The notes below the pieces were generated by a model. The model did no database searches. It was not told the origin of the DNA and saw only the letters and a program-made list of their open reading frames with translations. Position numbers and translations under genes: made by a program. From Diphasiastrum complanatum (taxonomy: Eukaryota; Streptophyta; Lycopodiopsida; Lycopodiales; Lycopodiaceae): a stretch of 64,000 nucleotides of DNA. Positions within the stretch are counted from its first letter, which is position 1. Every line of letters starts with the position of its first letter. The DNA is taken from contig CM055104.1 in assembly GCA_029204225.1 (NCBI GenBank), forward strand, positions 54,540,538 to 54,604,537, in the 5' to 3' direction. Below, piece after piece: positions 1 through 11,679 of this stretch.

Positions 1-410
1 AGGATTTTATTTTTCGTCATTTGAAACGTAAAGAGAGCACCATTTGAGGTTCTTCTGAATGTTATGTTTAATGTGGTGCAGTGCGGCAATGACAGGCTTC
101 TATGCCTACATGTACTTTTTTGGTAAGAATGTGCAAGAGGAAAAATATTGATGTTATGTATAAACACCTGCTATCGAAAGTGCACAAATGTACAAGTTCT
201 TACACATAAATTTCATGGATGATGAGGGACAATCATTCCTATATTGAGCTATTGCTTTTGTTTTTTTTTTCTAGTTCAATTCTTTGAAAGTATTTTCACA
301 TAGTTGGTTATGCACAATTAAGTAGAAATTGGTAATAGTGCATGCATTTCAAAATTAAAACACTACATCAATATCGGAGGAGTGAGAAGCTTGTGGTGTG
401 AATTGTTTTA

Positions 411-412
<2 letters not shown>

Positions 413-458
<46 letters not shown>
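413..458. repeat. CT dinucleotide microsatellite
   Basis: About 23 uninterrupted CT units. Similar tracts occur at 1319-1374 and 62126-62273. Confidence 0.95.
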
Positions 459-461
<3 letters not shown>

Positions 462-1314
462 AGGCAGATTTTTATGACTTTTTGCCAATAGTGGATTTTT
501 TCATAGTTTATGGTAAAGCCCAAGAAGAAAATATTATGTGTCGTATATGTTGATCAATAGTAGCTAAAGGTTTTTTCAATTATATTGCAAATATGTGGAT
601 TTTTGCTGGTAAGTAGACTTTAGGGCTATTTGCCCAAGTATGTTTTCACTTGGGTAAGCAAAGTTGGTACCATTTTAAATTTAAACTGGTGAGCTTACAA
701 TGTTTTTTTGGATATTTTTCTCCCAAAAAAATTAACAAGTTATAACTTTATTATAACTATATCTTGTGCAAGTGCAAGTACATTTAGATTTTTACAAAGT
801 GCTCTTAGACGGTGTGTTGAGAGATTCAATGGGGATTCAGGCATTTGTCTAGAGGCTCTCGAACTAGGTAATATGAAATCTAGTCATTTTGCAGTACAAG
901 CCGAAGGCTTCATACATCAACTTTGAAAGGAAAGCTAATTAAAAGGGCAAGAAACAAGCATAATCAAACCCATGAAGTGTAGGGGAGGCTTTTACCTTTG
1001 TCCAATCAACAACAAACATGAATCAAAAACTTCAAACTTCACTCAAGCATCAAATTTTAAAGGCAAGCAATGGTTCAAATACCAATGTCATAAATGACAA
1101 CCTTCAATTTCGATCCCAATAGCAAAATGCCGAATGGTGGCACAAGCATAGGTGGGGAAAACCCACACGATGTGACAAATCCTTGTACACTAACTTATCT
1201 TACTACTAGGAGCTTCAGACCAAATAGCAAAGAGACACTTTACCAAAAGATATTGTCATTTTTAAATGCCAATTTCTATGTACTTTTCATGCAATTAAAC
1301 TTATTTGTAGATTT

Positions 1315-1318
<4 letters not shown>

Positions 1319-1374
<56 letters not shown>
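1319..1374. repeat. TC dinucleotide microsatellite
   Basis: 28 uninterrupted TC units; apparent Leu-Ser coding through it is an artefact of the repeat. Confidence 0.95.
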
Positions 1375-1378
<4 letters not shown>

Positions 1379-2370
1379 GACACTCACTAATGCTCGATCT
1401 TTTTTCACTTGCATTTGATTTGTATGGTATTATACTTGTCCATGGAGAGCTTGGAGAAAAAAAGTTATATGCTCATAATAAAAATTCTAAGCTCGTCATT
1501 GCCCTTGTAGATCTTTGTCGTCCTATGAGAGACAATTCCCTCCCCCCCCAAAAAAACAAACAAACAAACAAACACCTCACAGCCTTGTGGGCACTTTTAC
1601 CATTATGAGGAACTGAAATGAAAAAATTTGCAAGCATTTGAAATTTTTTTAGTCCCAATTTATTAAGTTTGAGCACAATTGTACACCATTCAAAGAGCCA
1701 TTAAAAATTTCTTATGAGCTTTGTAAGTTTTCAGCATTTATAATCTTTTATAAGCAATTGTTTCCATGAACATGTATCCAATTCAGTTGACAATTTCTAA
1801 GTCATTGCCATTTTGATTTTGTTATTTAGCTTTGAACTTCTATGACTTTTATGTTTGAGCTCAGACTCCAATATCATAAAATCCAAATGTCATCATCTCG
1901 GCATGACCAATATAAGGCAATTATTTGTACCTAAGTATTCATCAACAACAATAAGGATGAGAACAATGGAACAACACTAAAGATCCCAACAATACAATAC
2001 CTGTTTTTTATTTCATAACTTTTTAGTCTGAATTCGGATCTTGATGCTTTTATGATATTGGAGTTGACAACCAAGTGGAGATCACCTAAGTATAAGACTA
2101 CAAAGCATGAATTTGAGAAAAGTGTAATGCCAAGTCTACATATTGGGATGATAAAAACAAAAACAAATATGTTCAATATCCCACAATAAGAAAACTTGAT
2201 AGGAAGAATTATAGTAAGAAAGTTGTTACAATGGAGACAAAGCCTAAAGTTAAGCTACTAGATCTACATCTGAGACTAGGCTTATGTTCACGTGCAAATA
2301 GAAGTAAAAGCCTAAACTAAGTGTGATAATAGAAAGTTTGCTAGAATGAAACATTGGTTAACGAAAGAAA

Positions 2371-4455
2371 AGTATTCTATTTGGTAGATAGTGGTAGTAC
2401 ACATAATTTTTTTAAAAGTTGATCTTTTAGAAGTTGTGGTTTAGTATTTTCTAAATTTTTCTGCTGAGATGAAAGTACACAATGAATCAACCATTTGTTG
2501 CAACAGAATTATCGATTGTATGTTTTAGGTTGTTGAATATACTCTCATAATGCATTTTCACAGAGTCAAAATGGATCTTACTAGTGTTATTCTAGGAGTG
2601 GCTCAAAACTCTAGGAAATGTGACAATCAAATCTGCAGAAGGATTAATGACTTTCAAGCAGTGGAAGAAAAAGCATAAACTACAAAGTATTCAATCCAAA
2701 CAATGAGATTCAACCTCAGAAGTGATGTTTGTAGAAAAAACTCAATGTTTGTCAAGAAAAAATGTGGAAACTTTTGTGTTCATGATTGAAGAAACAAAAG
2801 CATGAGGTAAATGAGTCAAAGCAAAAAGATTGTAGGGTCTAGAGGTTAGATTGTTTTTGGATAAATTCTCGGGCATATTTGTTAAGCAATTGCCCAAACG
2901 TAATCCCATTGACACTAATTGTGGATCACACCATTGAAATAAAACTAGAATTTAAGCCAATCAATTTACAACCTTATAGATTGTCAAAAATGAAAAATGA
3001 AAAAGTGCACAAACAATGTCAAAAGCCATTTTCACAAGAATTTATTGTTCAAAAAAACATAGATTTCATTTGTTCATTGTTGCTTGTTAAAAAAAAGTAG
3101 ATGAAATATTTCAAATGTGTACTAATTATCAAACTCTTTTCAAAGTTACCAAAGTTCAGATATTCAACTCCAAGAGTAGATGATTTATTGGTGTCCTAAA
3201 ATGAGCTGGTGTTTCAAAATATAGATCAACGCTCAATCTATCATCAAATAAAGGTCAAGGTTAAAAATAACACAAAATGGCTTTTTCAACTAATAGGTGA
3301 CAATATGAATTTAAACAGATGCCATTTGGCTTAATTAATGTTTTCCACATTTCAAAACCTCATGAAGAAGATCTTTGAACCCTATCTATACTTACTTTTA
3401 TTGGCATTTTCAATGATATCTCGATGTAAAACAAAAACATGGACTATGCAAAACATTTGAACTTGCTTGCAAATCTAACCAAATGTAAATTTGTTGAGGA
3501 TGAGCTAGAATACTTGGAACACTTTGTTTTCTAAGGATGGATTCAAGGTGGATCAGAGGAAAATTTAATTAATAAAAATTGGAAATTTCTCAACACTGTA
3601 AGAGAACTAGCAAATTTTCTAGGTTTTTCATCATATTATATAAGATTCATCTAGAAATTCTCAAAAGTTGTGGCATCACTTACTCTTGAGAAGGATCAAT
3701 TTGAGTGCATTAAAAAAGCTCAAATGAGTTTTCAGGCGCTTGGCCTACGTGGCTGAATATGAGAAGTAAATTTTGGACCATCCGATGTTGGAGGAAGATA
3801 GAATGTTATGGTTAAAATTTTTATTAGATGACTATCTACAATGACTCTACTAAATGTTGACTAGATAAAAGATTTCCAAATAGAGTATTTGGAAGATTCT
3901 TATTCAAAGAAGATTCAAGAGGAGGTACAAAATCTCAATTTTGTTATATATAATTACAATGCTAAGAGGCAAAGACATTTATTAGTGTATAACAACTAAT
4001 TTAAAGGGTATTGCATAGGTTCTTTGTGAGTTACACTCATCTCCAAGTGTTGGACATAGTGGCATATTGAAGGCATATCAAAACATTAGAAGGTTATTCA
4101 AATGGGCTGATATGAAAAGGCTATCTATACTCATGTGCAAGAGTGTACCTCTTGTCAAGTCTATAAAGTGGAGCATATCAAGCATCAAACATGTTGCACC
4201 TATTATTGATTCCTATGCAAAGCTAGACAAGTATTGATATGGACTTTATACTTCTTTGGCCTACAACATCTGAAGATTACAATGGCATCTATGTGGTAGT
4301 AGATAGGGTTACTAAGTATGCACATTTCATGTCATACAAAATCACTAACAATTCAACACAAATAGCACAAGTGCTTTTGAAGAATGTCTTTAAGTTACAT
4401 GGAGTACAAAAGGAGATAGTGAGTGGCACAAGTAGCAAATTCATTTCCAATATCT
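2371..4455 (+). pseudogene. Decayed Ty3/gypsy pol (protease, RT, integrase remnants)
   Basis: Translation in shifting frames recovers landmarks of a gypsy polyprotein in the right order. An aspartic protease motif LVDSGSTHNF lies at about 2381-2410. An RT block reading like MPFGL(I)N is near 3318-3345. The connection block resembling ELANFLGFSSYYIRFI is near 3606-3655. An integrase zinc-binding region with LHSSPSVGHSG is near 4030-4065. The start of the integrase core, with VVVDRVTKYAHF, lies in an open frame at 4239-4457. Stops and frameshifts are frequent and several catalytic residues are lost, so no product is expected. No LTR could be assigned to it. Family assignment rests on motif order and is firm; exact limits are not. 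Confidence 0.75.
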
Positions 4456-5702
4456 AGAAAGTGTGTAGGGTGGTAGCAATAGATGGCGAGCAACCCTCCG
4501 CCTATCAAAAAGGGTTAAAATGCAAGGATAGGTGATCTAACTATGAATAGTTGCTTATTTAGTTGATTCTACACTAAACTAACACACTCTAAGTCTAGCT
4601 CCAAACTAGCATTAACATCATAGATAGAGAGAAAGGAGGTGAGGGAGGTTAGCTCATGTGCTCAACACTACATACTATTGGAAAAGCCATTAAAAACATA
4701 AACTTGTAAGAACAATGCAAAAAGGGGATAAATTTAGCAAACATAAACAATAGCAAACCATGAGAGCATAGCACATGGAAATGCTTCTCCAAATTGGTAG
4801 AGTTATTAGGAAAGAAGACTCATTTCGCTGTGTTCGTTCACAGACTTTGACTTATCGAATTGTCATTTCTTCTTCCAACAATTTTATCCTGATATCAAAG
4901 CATGTTTTCGGAGCATCCTTGAACTTCAATTCAAGAAGTATAAATTATCAAAACTTCGGTTGTGTCAACATTCACTTATTGACTTGAAGTCATTAAGTTC
5001 ATTCTATTATTTTCATATACTTGTCTCGTCAATTGAAAGGTAGTCTAATTGCAGACAAGCTAGAAGGTCCAAAATAACATCTGTGGAAATTCGTGGTGAA
5101 GGCTGTGCTGATGGCCAAGGAGCTTTGAAAAATAATGTTGGATTTATCTAACTAATAGAACTTAAATCTACATCCATTCATCTATCCAATCCTGTAGTTT
5201 TAGTTATATTTTTACACAATCTACAGAAATACACGGGAATAGCTAATGGCCGGGTTCAAAAAATCAAAAGTGTTATCTATGAAATGTTGATAAAAATTGT
5301 TTCCAATCGTTTTGAAGCTAACGACTTGCCCTAGAATTTTTTTGCAAGTAGTTTCTGAGGAGCCTAACTGGATAGTAATAGTGCAATATGGTTGAGCTCC
5401 AGTTGCGATTTGCAACTAAACAACTATCTTCAATTGTAAGCCTAAATGGCATTCATAAACTAGTATAGATAGCAGATGACTTTCTAGGTTAATTTGATTC
5501 TGAATTTTTTTTGCATATTGATCCTAGACATCAATATAGTGCATTGCTAGAAACGTTTACTACTAATTAGCAGAAGTGTCAAACAAAGATAATCAAATAC
5601 TTAGAGATAGTTTGGAGTATGTCGTTGCATCACTATTGTTTTGTGCTCACGATTCTTCTTATTTGTACATGCTACTTACTGAATTGATCATGTTCTCTTA
5701 TA
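4456..5702. other. Unassigned spacer left of gypsy C fragment
   Basis: No recognisable coding motif. Open frames at 4775-4987 and 5221-5415 (minus) match nothing I know. If the inversion proposed for the 5.7-28.6 kb nest is right, the left breakpoint and missing gypsy C RT should be near the right edge of this stretch, but I could not read RT motifs there. Confidence 0.4.
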
Positions 5703-6685
5703 GTTTTGTCTGAATTGTCAAATATCTTCTTTGTGGATTTGGCACGACCTATATACAAATTAACTATTGTTCCTATTTGGACAGCAGAGGCGTTAGAAGC
5801 CTTTGAAAAGTTTAAAAAAGCTTTAACTTCAGCACCAATATTGCATTCTCCATATTGGACATTAGAGTTTCATGTTCATACGGATGCCTCAAAATATGCC
5901 ATTGGATCAGTTTTGACGCAGCCAGGTGACTATAAGAAGGATTATCCTATACGATTTGCAAGCAGATAGTTTCATTTTATGTGAATCATCGACCGTTACT
6001 TTACTTGGTAAACAAGACATGTAATACTAGACGTATTGCAAAATGGTTATTATTATTGACTGAATTTGACTTTCGAATTGTGGTTCGAAAGGGAAAGCAA
6101 CATTATCTAGCCAATCACGTTTCGTGAATTGAATCCGCACCAGTTAATACTGAAGTGGATGATGAACTGCCAGATGTTGTGTTGTTCTATGTTGAAGCAG
6201 TACCTGAGTGGGCGACAGATATTGTTGAGTACCTAATACTAGGACAACCGAATGACTCTTTGACAAAAGTACAGAAAAGACAATTGATCCATAAGGCTCA
6301 TCCTTATCAATTAATTGCAGGACAATTGTATCGTCGTGGAGCAGATAATATTTTGCGAAGATGTGTTTTACCGCATGAAGTACCAGATTTAATCATGTTT
6401 TCACATGATGGCATGGGTGGAGGACATTTCTCTACAGATATTACTGTTCGCAAACTTTTGCAATCCAATTGTTGGTGGCCTACATTTCATAAGGACACAG
6501 AAAATTTTATTCAGACATGTGATGTCTGCCAGTGAGCACGACGGCCTACTCGACAGAATTATGAACCCTTACATCCGGTTTTATTGCAAGCACCATTTGA
6601 AAAATAGGGACTGGAATATGTTGGTCCTATTCATCCTACTGCGCAAGGATCTCAGGCCCGATACATTATCGTCTCGCACTAGGCA
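5703..6685 (+). pseudogene. Gypsy C 3' half: RNase H end and integrase zinc domain
   Basis: The frame at 5706-5969 encodes the end of a gypsy RT and the start of RNase H, with APILHSP and FHVHTDASKYAIGSVLTQP. After in-frame stops the frame at 6155-6535 encodes the integrase N-terminal zinc region: a spaced HDGMGGGHFS, the T.RKLL block, CWWPTFHKD, and CDVCQ as the last cysteine pair. The integrase core begins after 6540 (EYVGPIHPTAQGSQARYI) and stops short near 6680, where sequence changes to the accessory ORF. The catalytic D,D,E triad is therefore not present. It is the plus-strand partner of the minus-strand gypsy C 5' half at 13703-24572: each lacks what the other has, and both carry the same LTR start. 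Confidence 0.8.
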
Positions 6686-8749
6686 TACCTCGTCAGTTGT
6701 GCTTCCACCCCCTGCTGCTGTTCACACTGAACTTCCCATTCCCCTCGTCTCTGATGTTTCCCTCGCCTCTGCTCCCATACAAGGACAGTCTGTGGCCATT
6801 GGGCCTACCATTCCCATCACAGCTGCCCAGGCCACCTCAACCCTGCACACCGAAGCAACCTCACCCAACACACAGTTCTTTATGGATATGTTCGATGATT
6901 CCGACCCCCTTGGGGCCACCGAAATCTTTGAAATGCCCTAGAGCCCAGCGCCCTTTGAACCCCAATCCCCTAGAAGAGGATTCGGGCATATCCATGAATC
7001 TATTGTTGGTGTCGAAGATGCCAGTCAGCAACCACACACACAGGGTAGCCCAGCTGTAAAGTCACCAAAGCAGTTCGACGCCACGGTGCCTGAAGGGTTT
7101 GAAGAAGAGGATACTTTGGAAGAATAAGAGACCTTGGCACCTATTCCATGCCTACCAAGGACAGTACCATCAGGGTCTCCTGTTGCTGCCACCTCCACGA
7201 CCGTCGATTCTGGTGATTCTCTAGGGTTAGTTTCCAGCCTTGGACAAGTGATCAAGTCTATGTTGGATAAGAAGAAAGAAATGGAACAGAGGATATCTGA
7301 TCTAGGATCTGAAAACACTCTGATCAGCCAGAAAATTGTCCAGCTGGATCGAGAGGTGAAGATAGCCAAGCAACATGAAGAAAAGACTGAAAGCGAAAAG
7401 ACATTGGCCCAGTAACAAGCTGATCGCTTGGAAACCTACATCAGCTCCCTGCAAAACGCCCTGACAACCGCATAGGATCAGGTAGATAAGGCAGTGCAAG
7501 ATGCCAAACAACAGGTGCAGCTGTTGAAGGGGCAATTATAGATGGCCGAACAAGATTGCACACAGCTTCAAGGTGAATTGGATGCGACACCCTTGAGCGT
7601 GATGCCTATCTGCAAACACTACCCGATCATCCGGTCACACCGACGAAGATTGCATATTTGTTCAAGAAAGTGGAAACATACAAAGTGGCCCTTCAGGGAT
7701 TCCAAAGCCGCTTTGATAGGTTCAAAGGAGCAGCTTCAACCGAGTTGGAAAAGGCAAAAGAGACCATCACCGCCTATGAAAAGTAGCCGCTCAAGTGTTG
7801 GAAGCCGGACCACAAATCCCCATTTCGGTCATGTCGCAATTCTCCCCTTTGTGCCAAGAAGCTGTATAATCGGATACAAGGATTGATTCGAGCATGGACC
7901 AGGGGGGAGCTCCAGATCTAGCAGATCAACTGCCAACCATACCGGCAGTACAAGCAGGGGGGGGTCAAGGATAAGACATTTATTTAGAAGGCCATTAGCG
8001 TCGAGGACCAGATCTAGACATTCTTAAAGCAACATCTGCATGAGTCCTCGTGTGGTGGATGGGTTCTGAAATTTAAGACCTCCAAGATCGAGGCCAGCAA
8101 AGAATTGGACAAAATACCTGCACCAGAAGAGCAGCCGGCATGGAAGATCACGATTTTTTGAAAAAACTCCGAAATCAATTAGGAGTTACGTCGTCAGCCC
8201 TCGCCAGTTGCGAGTAGATCCTTATCACGTGCCAATGCCACGAAGATATAAATGGAAAGATTTGGGATTGGCTATGGACAAAATCACCATCCATATGCCC
8301 AATTGGCCAATCATCATCAGCCTTACAGCTGGAACATTTCAGTGGACTTCCACCATGCCTTACAAGCATATCAGAGAGAGTATGTCCAGTCTCCAGATCC
8401 AACAGTGCGACAATCGACAATGTTTGATAAAGATCTCACTCTGTTGGCGTCAGTGACAACCAAATGGGATGATTGCCTTCCTACCCTAGCATTCGATCCA
8501 AATAAGCCGATGGCCTCCGAGCAAATCAAAGATCAGCTACTGATTGCTCGATTGTATTTTCATGCAGCTATGATGGGAGGCTCTTGGGAATCTCGCTTCA
8601 CCTCATGGACAAGTTCCAAGTGGATTGCCGGAGCCCACCGTTATTTCCTACCACACAACTTGGATTTCAATACTGCACGCCTTGACTTTATGGAGAAGGT
8701 GCAGTATCATTTAATTAAGATTCGACGTGAAGCCAATAAAAGTCCCTAG
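6686..8749 (+). pseudogene. Gypsy C accessory ORF with coiled coil, broken
   Basis: This is an extra coding region between integrase and the 3' LTR of an Athila/Tat-type gypsy element. A Pro/Ser/Thr-rich section contains FFMDMFDDSDPLGATEIF (about 6880-6935). A coiled-coil section follows (about 7250-7540), rich in Glu, Lys, Gln and Asp with heptad-like spacing (MLDKKKEMEQRISDLGSEN, then Q-rich VQDAKQQVQLL). A C-terminal domain (8252-8749) is rich in aromatic residues and ends YHLIKIRREANKSP just before the polypurine tract. Several stops and at least two frameshifts break it. The same protein occurs on the minus strand at 44868-46210, so it belongs to the family rather than being a chance capture. 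Athila elements carry an env-like ORF in this place; I see no transmembrane segment here, so I do not call it env. Function unknown. Confidence 0.7.
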
Positions 8750-8760
8750 CCACCAGTTTT

Positions 8761-8770
8761 GGTGGGAGAT
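8761..8770 (+). promoter_or_regulatory. Gypsy C polypurine tract
   Basis: GGTGGGAGAT directly precedes the LTR start TGTTGGAGGG at 8773. The C2 copy has the equivalent purine run at 44831-44840 on minus. Confidence 0.75.
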
Positions 8771-8772
8771 AC

Positions 8773-8934
8773 TGTTGGAGGGTTTGCGGATCCCAAGGCA
8801 ACCATAACCCTAGTTAATAAGTGAGAGGGATTTGGCACCCTGCGTGTGTAGGTCCAACCCAATGATCACATAGTTATTTGATTAATTAGAATGTTAATAA
8901 AAGGACTTTAGGCCTTCTTGTGGGACTTTTAATG
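8773..8934 (+). repeat. Gypsy C 3' LTR, first 162 bp only
   Basis: Matches the start of the minus-strand LTRs at 24572 and 44828 (TGTTGGAGGGTTTGCGGATC and onwards) through GGACTTTTAATG. It then switches abruptly to copia B RT coding sequence. About 570 bp of the LTR is missing compared with the 733-bp copy at 23840-24572. Confidence 0.85.
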
Positions 8935-8935
8935 C

Positions 8936-9049
8936 ACCAGACCCGATCTAGCTTTCTCTGTTTATGCCTTGAGCCAATTCTCTTCCAAATTTGGCATGGC
9001 ACATTGGCAAATGGCAAAACGAATCCTACAGTATCTGAAGGGTACTTAG
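8936..9049 (+). pseudogene. Copia B RT/RNase H junction fragment
   Basis: Encodes TRPDLAFSVYALSQF then AHWQMAKRILQYLKGT, the segment joining RT and RNase H in copia polyproteins. It is interrupted at the codon after KGT by element P. Its continuation resumes at 12511 in the same frame once P and one target-site copy are removed. About 40 residues are missing relative to the end of the minus-strand half of copia B at 24573, which fits a deletion at the gypsy LTR junction. Confidence 0.85.
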
Positions 9050-9909
9050 TGTGCAAAAAGTACAAAAAAGACCAAGAGTGGATCCTAATCTAATCCTCAA
9101 GAGGGATTGGCTGTCAGATTACTTGATCTATCAATCTACTTCAGATTAAGATCAATCTAGATCAATTCTAGACACAAAATCCTAACAAGAACAATCGTTA
9201 ATTGAAGGTAAGTGTACTTTATGGTTTCACACGTGTGAAACCCTGTCTAAGTATGGACTCCAACCTGAAAATCAAGTACACATTGATAGAACTTCAAAAC
9301 AATCAAAATAAATGTAGACAAATGGAGAGAATCACTCAAAATTGCTTCCAAAACCAAGATTGGTGTCTCACATTGATTATGGCCAAATGTGGCTCTATAT
9401 ATACAATAAGTGAGAGCTCGTGGTACTGATCATCCCTATGATCCCACATGTGTGAAGGTGCTTTGTCATATGATGATTCATCATGCAAAACTGACACTTG
9501 GACAAAACCTTCTATTTTGAGCACTTTTGGTCCATTTTCCTTCTATATGGAGATCTACTTGGAGATTTTCTAGAAATCAAAATTCGCCTACTTCAGCTTA
9601 TTCCACACATGTGAGTTTTCCTCTCAACATGGGATATGACACCTAACCAAAGGATGTGGCTCATGCAATCAATAGATTGATGCCACGTGTCATATGTCTA
9701 GAAAACTAGATTGATGCCATGTGTCATATGTCTAGTTTTTGGCCTTTTTAGCCACTAGAACTTGAATTAAATTCATATGTACAACCTATATGATTATGGT
9801 ACATGACAAGTACACTATTTTCACACGTGGGAACAGGATCCACACATGTGCAATCATCCTATATACATGATTTTTGGCCTCTACCAAGCTTATTTTTGCA
9901 TTTTTCACA
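9050..9909 (-). repeat. Element P 3' LTR
   Basis: 860 bp with TGTG...CACA ends. TATATATA at 9396-9403 and a 20-nt perfect palindrome at 9223-9242, 167 bp centre to centre. Small frames inside it (9202-9429, 9336-9524) are not genes. Confidence 0.85.
9223..9242. promoter_or_regulatory. LTR palindrome, P 3' LTR
   Basis: GGTTTCACACGTGTGAAACC is a perfect 20-nt inverted repeat around a G-box core CACGTG. It lies 167 bp beyond the TATA box in the transcribed direction. Confidence 0.85.
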
Positions 9910-10208
9910 CTCCTCAAAAATCTAGCTTGGTAAATCTAGCTTGATGGAAAACATGATGATCTTGAACTTGACTCCATGGGCTGAATTGGTCTTTGCTGGT
10001 TCAGAAGGTGTGAAGATCAGCCAATGAGCTTGATGTTGATCTAAAATCACCATATCCATGATAGTGCTTCTTTGATGTTGACATCTTTGATGAACTTGAG
10101 AGCTTTGCACCATCCTAGCACCTCCAAAATTGATCCCTTCCAAATTTCATGTAAATGCTTGACCTTGAGGCTTGCTCCTTCTTCATGTGCATGCTCCTCC
10201 ATGAGAAA

Positions 10209-10850
10209 TTAAAGATTTCTTTTTGATTTATTAGGATCACAAAGATCTAACATCATGTTACCATGATCTAGAGAATTAGACTCATCCAAGTTGGAACAAA
10301 GTGTTTGCATCATATCTTCATACTTGTTTAGCATGCTAATCTTAGATCCAATGAGGCTAAATACTTCATTATGGAGATAAGTGTCTTTAGAAGTTGATTC
10401 ACTTACTCTCATAAAGAGTTTACAATTTGTCTCAATACAAATTTTCAAACTATGAGTGAACAAATCACTTTTGCTCTTACATGACTCAAGAGCATACATT
10501 TGATGAAATAACCATTTGCTTTCTAATTGATTTAAAATCAATTTCAACCTTTTAAGGACATCGTCTATGTTCTCAAGAGAGACTTCATACTCAACTAGTA
10601 TGGCTTTACTCTAATTTTGAGATGCAATGATCTCACTGAAGCAAATTGATTTATCAAATGACATATGAGAAGTAAGTATGAGATGTATTCCACATGAGGT
10701 ATGCTCCTCTTTCCCTTGAAATGTGAGCCACATGGACTCAACCATGTTTCTTGAGATTCTTTTTGGAATCACAACTTGAGAGGGTCTCTCCTCCTCACTC
10801 CTTGACATACTTGAACCTTGAGAAGGACTCTCCTCCTCAATCCTTGGCAC
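10209..10850 (-). pseudogene. Element P internal unit B: linker, RT start, unknown tail
   Basis: Two frames (10850-10611, 10547-10209) separated by a stop form one degraded unit. It opens with a tandem Ser/Glu-rich repeat (PRIEEESPSQGSS then SRSEEERPSQ). Next comes PKRISRNMVESMWLTFQGK, which aligns with the integrase-RT linker of element A (PRRTPRHKVKPSRLTYDGK). HLILTSHMSF, a stop where A has Trp, and SKAILVEYEV follow, aligning with A's YAFLTSFDV and WIQAMDLEFEAL. After that RT homology ends and an unrecognised sequence follows with LFMRVSESTSKDTYLHNEVF. Unit A (10885-11679) has the same order, so the interior is a diverged tandem duplication. Confidence 0.6.
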
Positions 10851-10884
10851 ACTTGAACCTTGAGATGACTCCTTAAGATCCTCT

Positions 10885-11679
10885 TCATGGTGCTCCTTTT
10901 TTTATGGAAATCCGAGATCTCCATGTCTCATAATGATCACAACAAGTATGACCATTCAATATGCAATTCCTATGATTATCAAGATTACTTATGCTAGAAA
11001 CATAAGTCCAAAAATCATCACAACTTGGCATGATTTTTCCTATATTGAAATCAAAAGGTATTTCCATCTCAATAAGGCTAACTACTTGCTTATGGATATA
11101 AGTGTCCACTTTGGATGCTTCACTTATTCTCATAAGAAGTTTACAACTTGCCTTTAAGTTTGAAAACTTACAATTTCCATCTTTATGAATGAACACATCA
11201 TTCATGATCTTATTGAAACCAAAAGGTCCTACATTATGAAGATATTTCCGTTTCCTTGACTTCACAACTAATGTAAGCTTACAAGGAAAACATATTTTGC
11301 TATCTTTTAAGGCATCACACTCAACTAGTATTGCCTTAATCCACCTTTGAGATACAAAAATCCCTTCAAAGCAAAATAGATCTTCATAAGTTGACATGAG
11401 AGCATAAATGAAACTATTTTCATTTTGTGATTGCTCCTTATTCTTGATTGATTTCTCTTGGATAATAACAGTAAGTTTTAACTTGTCCAAAGTTCCAAGC
11501 AAACTACTCTCCAAGGACATGAAATAAATCCAAGTTACTTTCATGAAATTGACATCTATCTTTGCATCTTGAACCAAACAATGCACTGCCAAATGAAAAA
11601 TTTCAAAAGATTTGACATGTGTTGTGATGGACTCTTGAAGGCAAATCTTGCAAGTCCTTGTAAGTACAAAAAGGACCAA
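10885..11679 (-). CDS. Element P internal unit A ORF (264 aa), unknown
   Basis: Longest intact frame of P; its ATG lies about 20 nt inside the 5' LTR. Residues from about 88 to 127 (SFIYALMSTYEDLF, then a cysteine, then RWIKAILVECDAL) align with the RT start of copia A (YAFLTSFDV ... WIQAMDLEFEAL). The rest is unlike RT: a Lys-rich stretch, then LLMRISEASKVDTYIHKQVV. That last motif recurs in unit B. It also has a nucleotide-level echo of about 35 bp in the X segment of copia D (42370-42425). No catalytic motif is visible and I assign no function. The frame may be open by chance in part, since unit B of the same origin is broken. Confidence 0.4.
   Translation of the reverse strand: MVLFVLTRTCKICLQESITTHVKSFEIFHLAVHCLVQDAKIDVNFMKVTWIYFMSLESSLLGTLDKLKLTVIIQEKSIKNKEQSQNENSFIYALMSTYEDLFCFEGIFVSQRWIKAILVECDALKDSKICFPCKLTLVVKSRKRKYLHNVGPFGFNKIMNDVFIHKDGNCKFSNLKASCKLLMRISEASKVDTYIHKQVVSLIEMEIPFDFNIGKIMPSCDDFWTYVSSISNLDNHRNCILNGHTCCDHYETWRSRISIKKGAP

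Larger units (their letters stand above)
1..2370. other. AT-rich non-coding stretch
   Basis: I see no gene here. The stretch is AT-rich, has scattered stops in all frames, and holds two CT microsatellites (listed separately). Short open frames at 708-926, 1094-1390 and 1931-2176 have no recognisable motif, and the second runs through the microsatellite. The distal part may be the degraded gag region of the gypsy remnant that follows, but I found no zinc knuckle to support that. Confidence 0.6.

Noticed and set aside
6697-7059. Pro-rich 120-codon frame on plus and its minus counterpart 6919-6722
   Set aside because: Other frames of the gypsy C accessory ORF; the frame conserved in C2 is a different one.
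9202-9524. Small frames in the P LTR (and the same at 11806-12125)
   Set aside because: They lie inside LTRs and are conserved only because the LTR is duplicated; no motif or start context supports translation.
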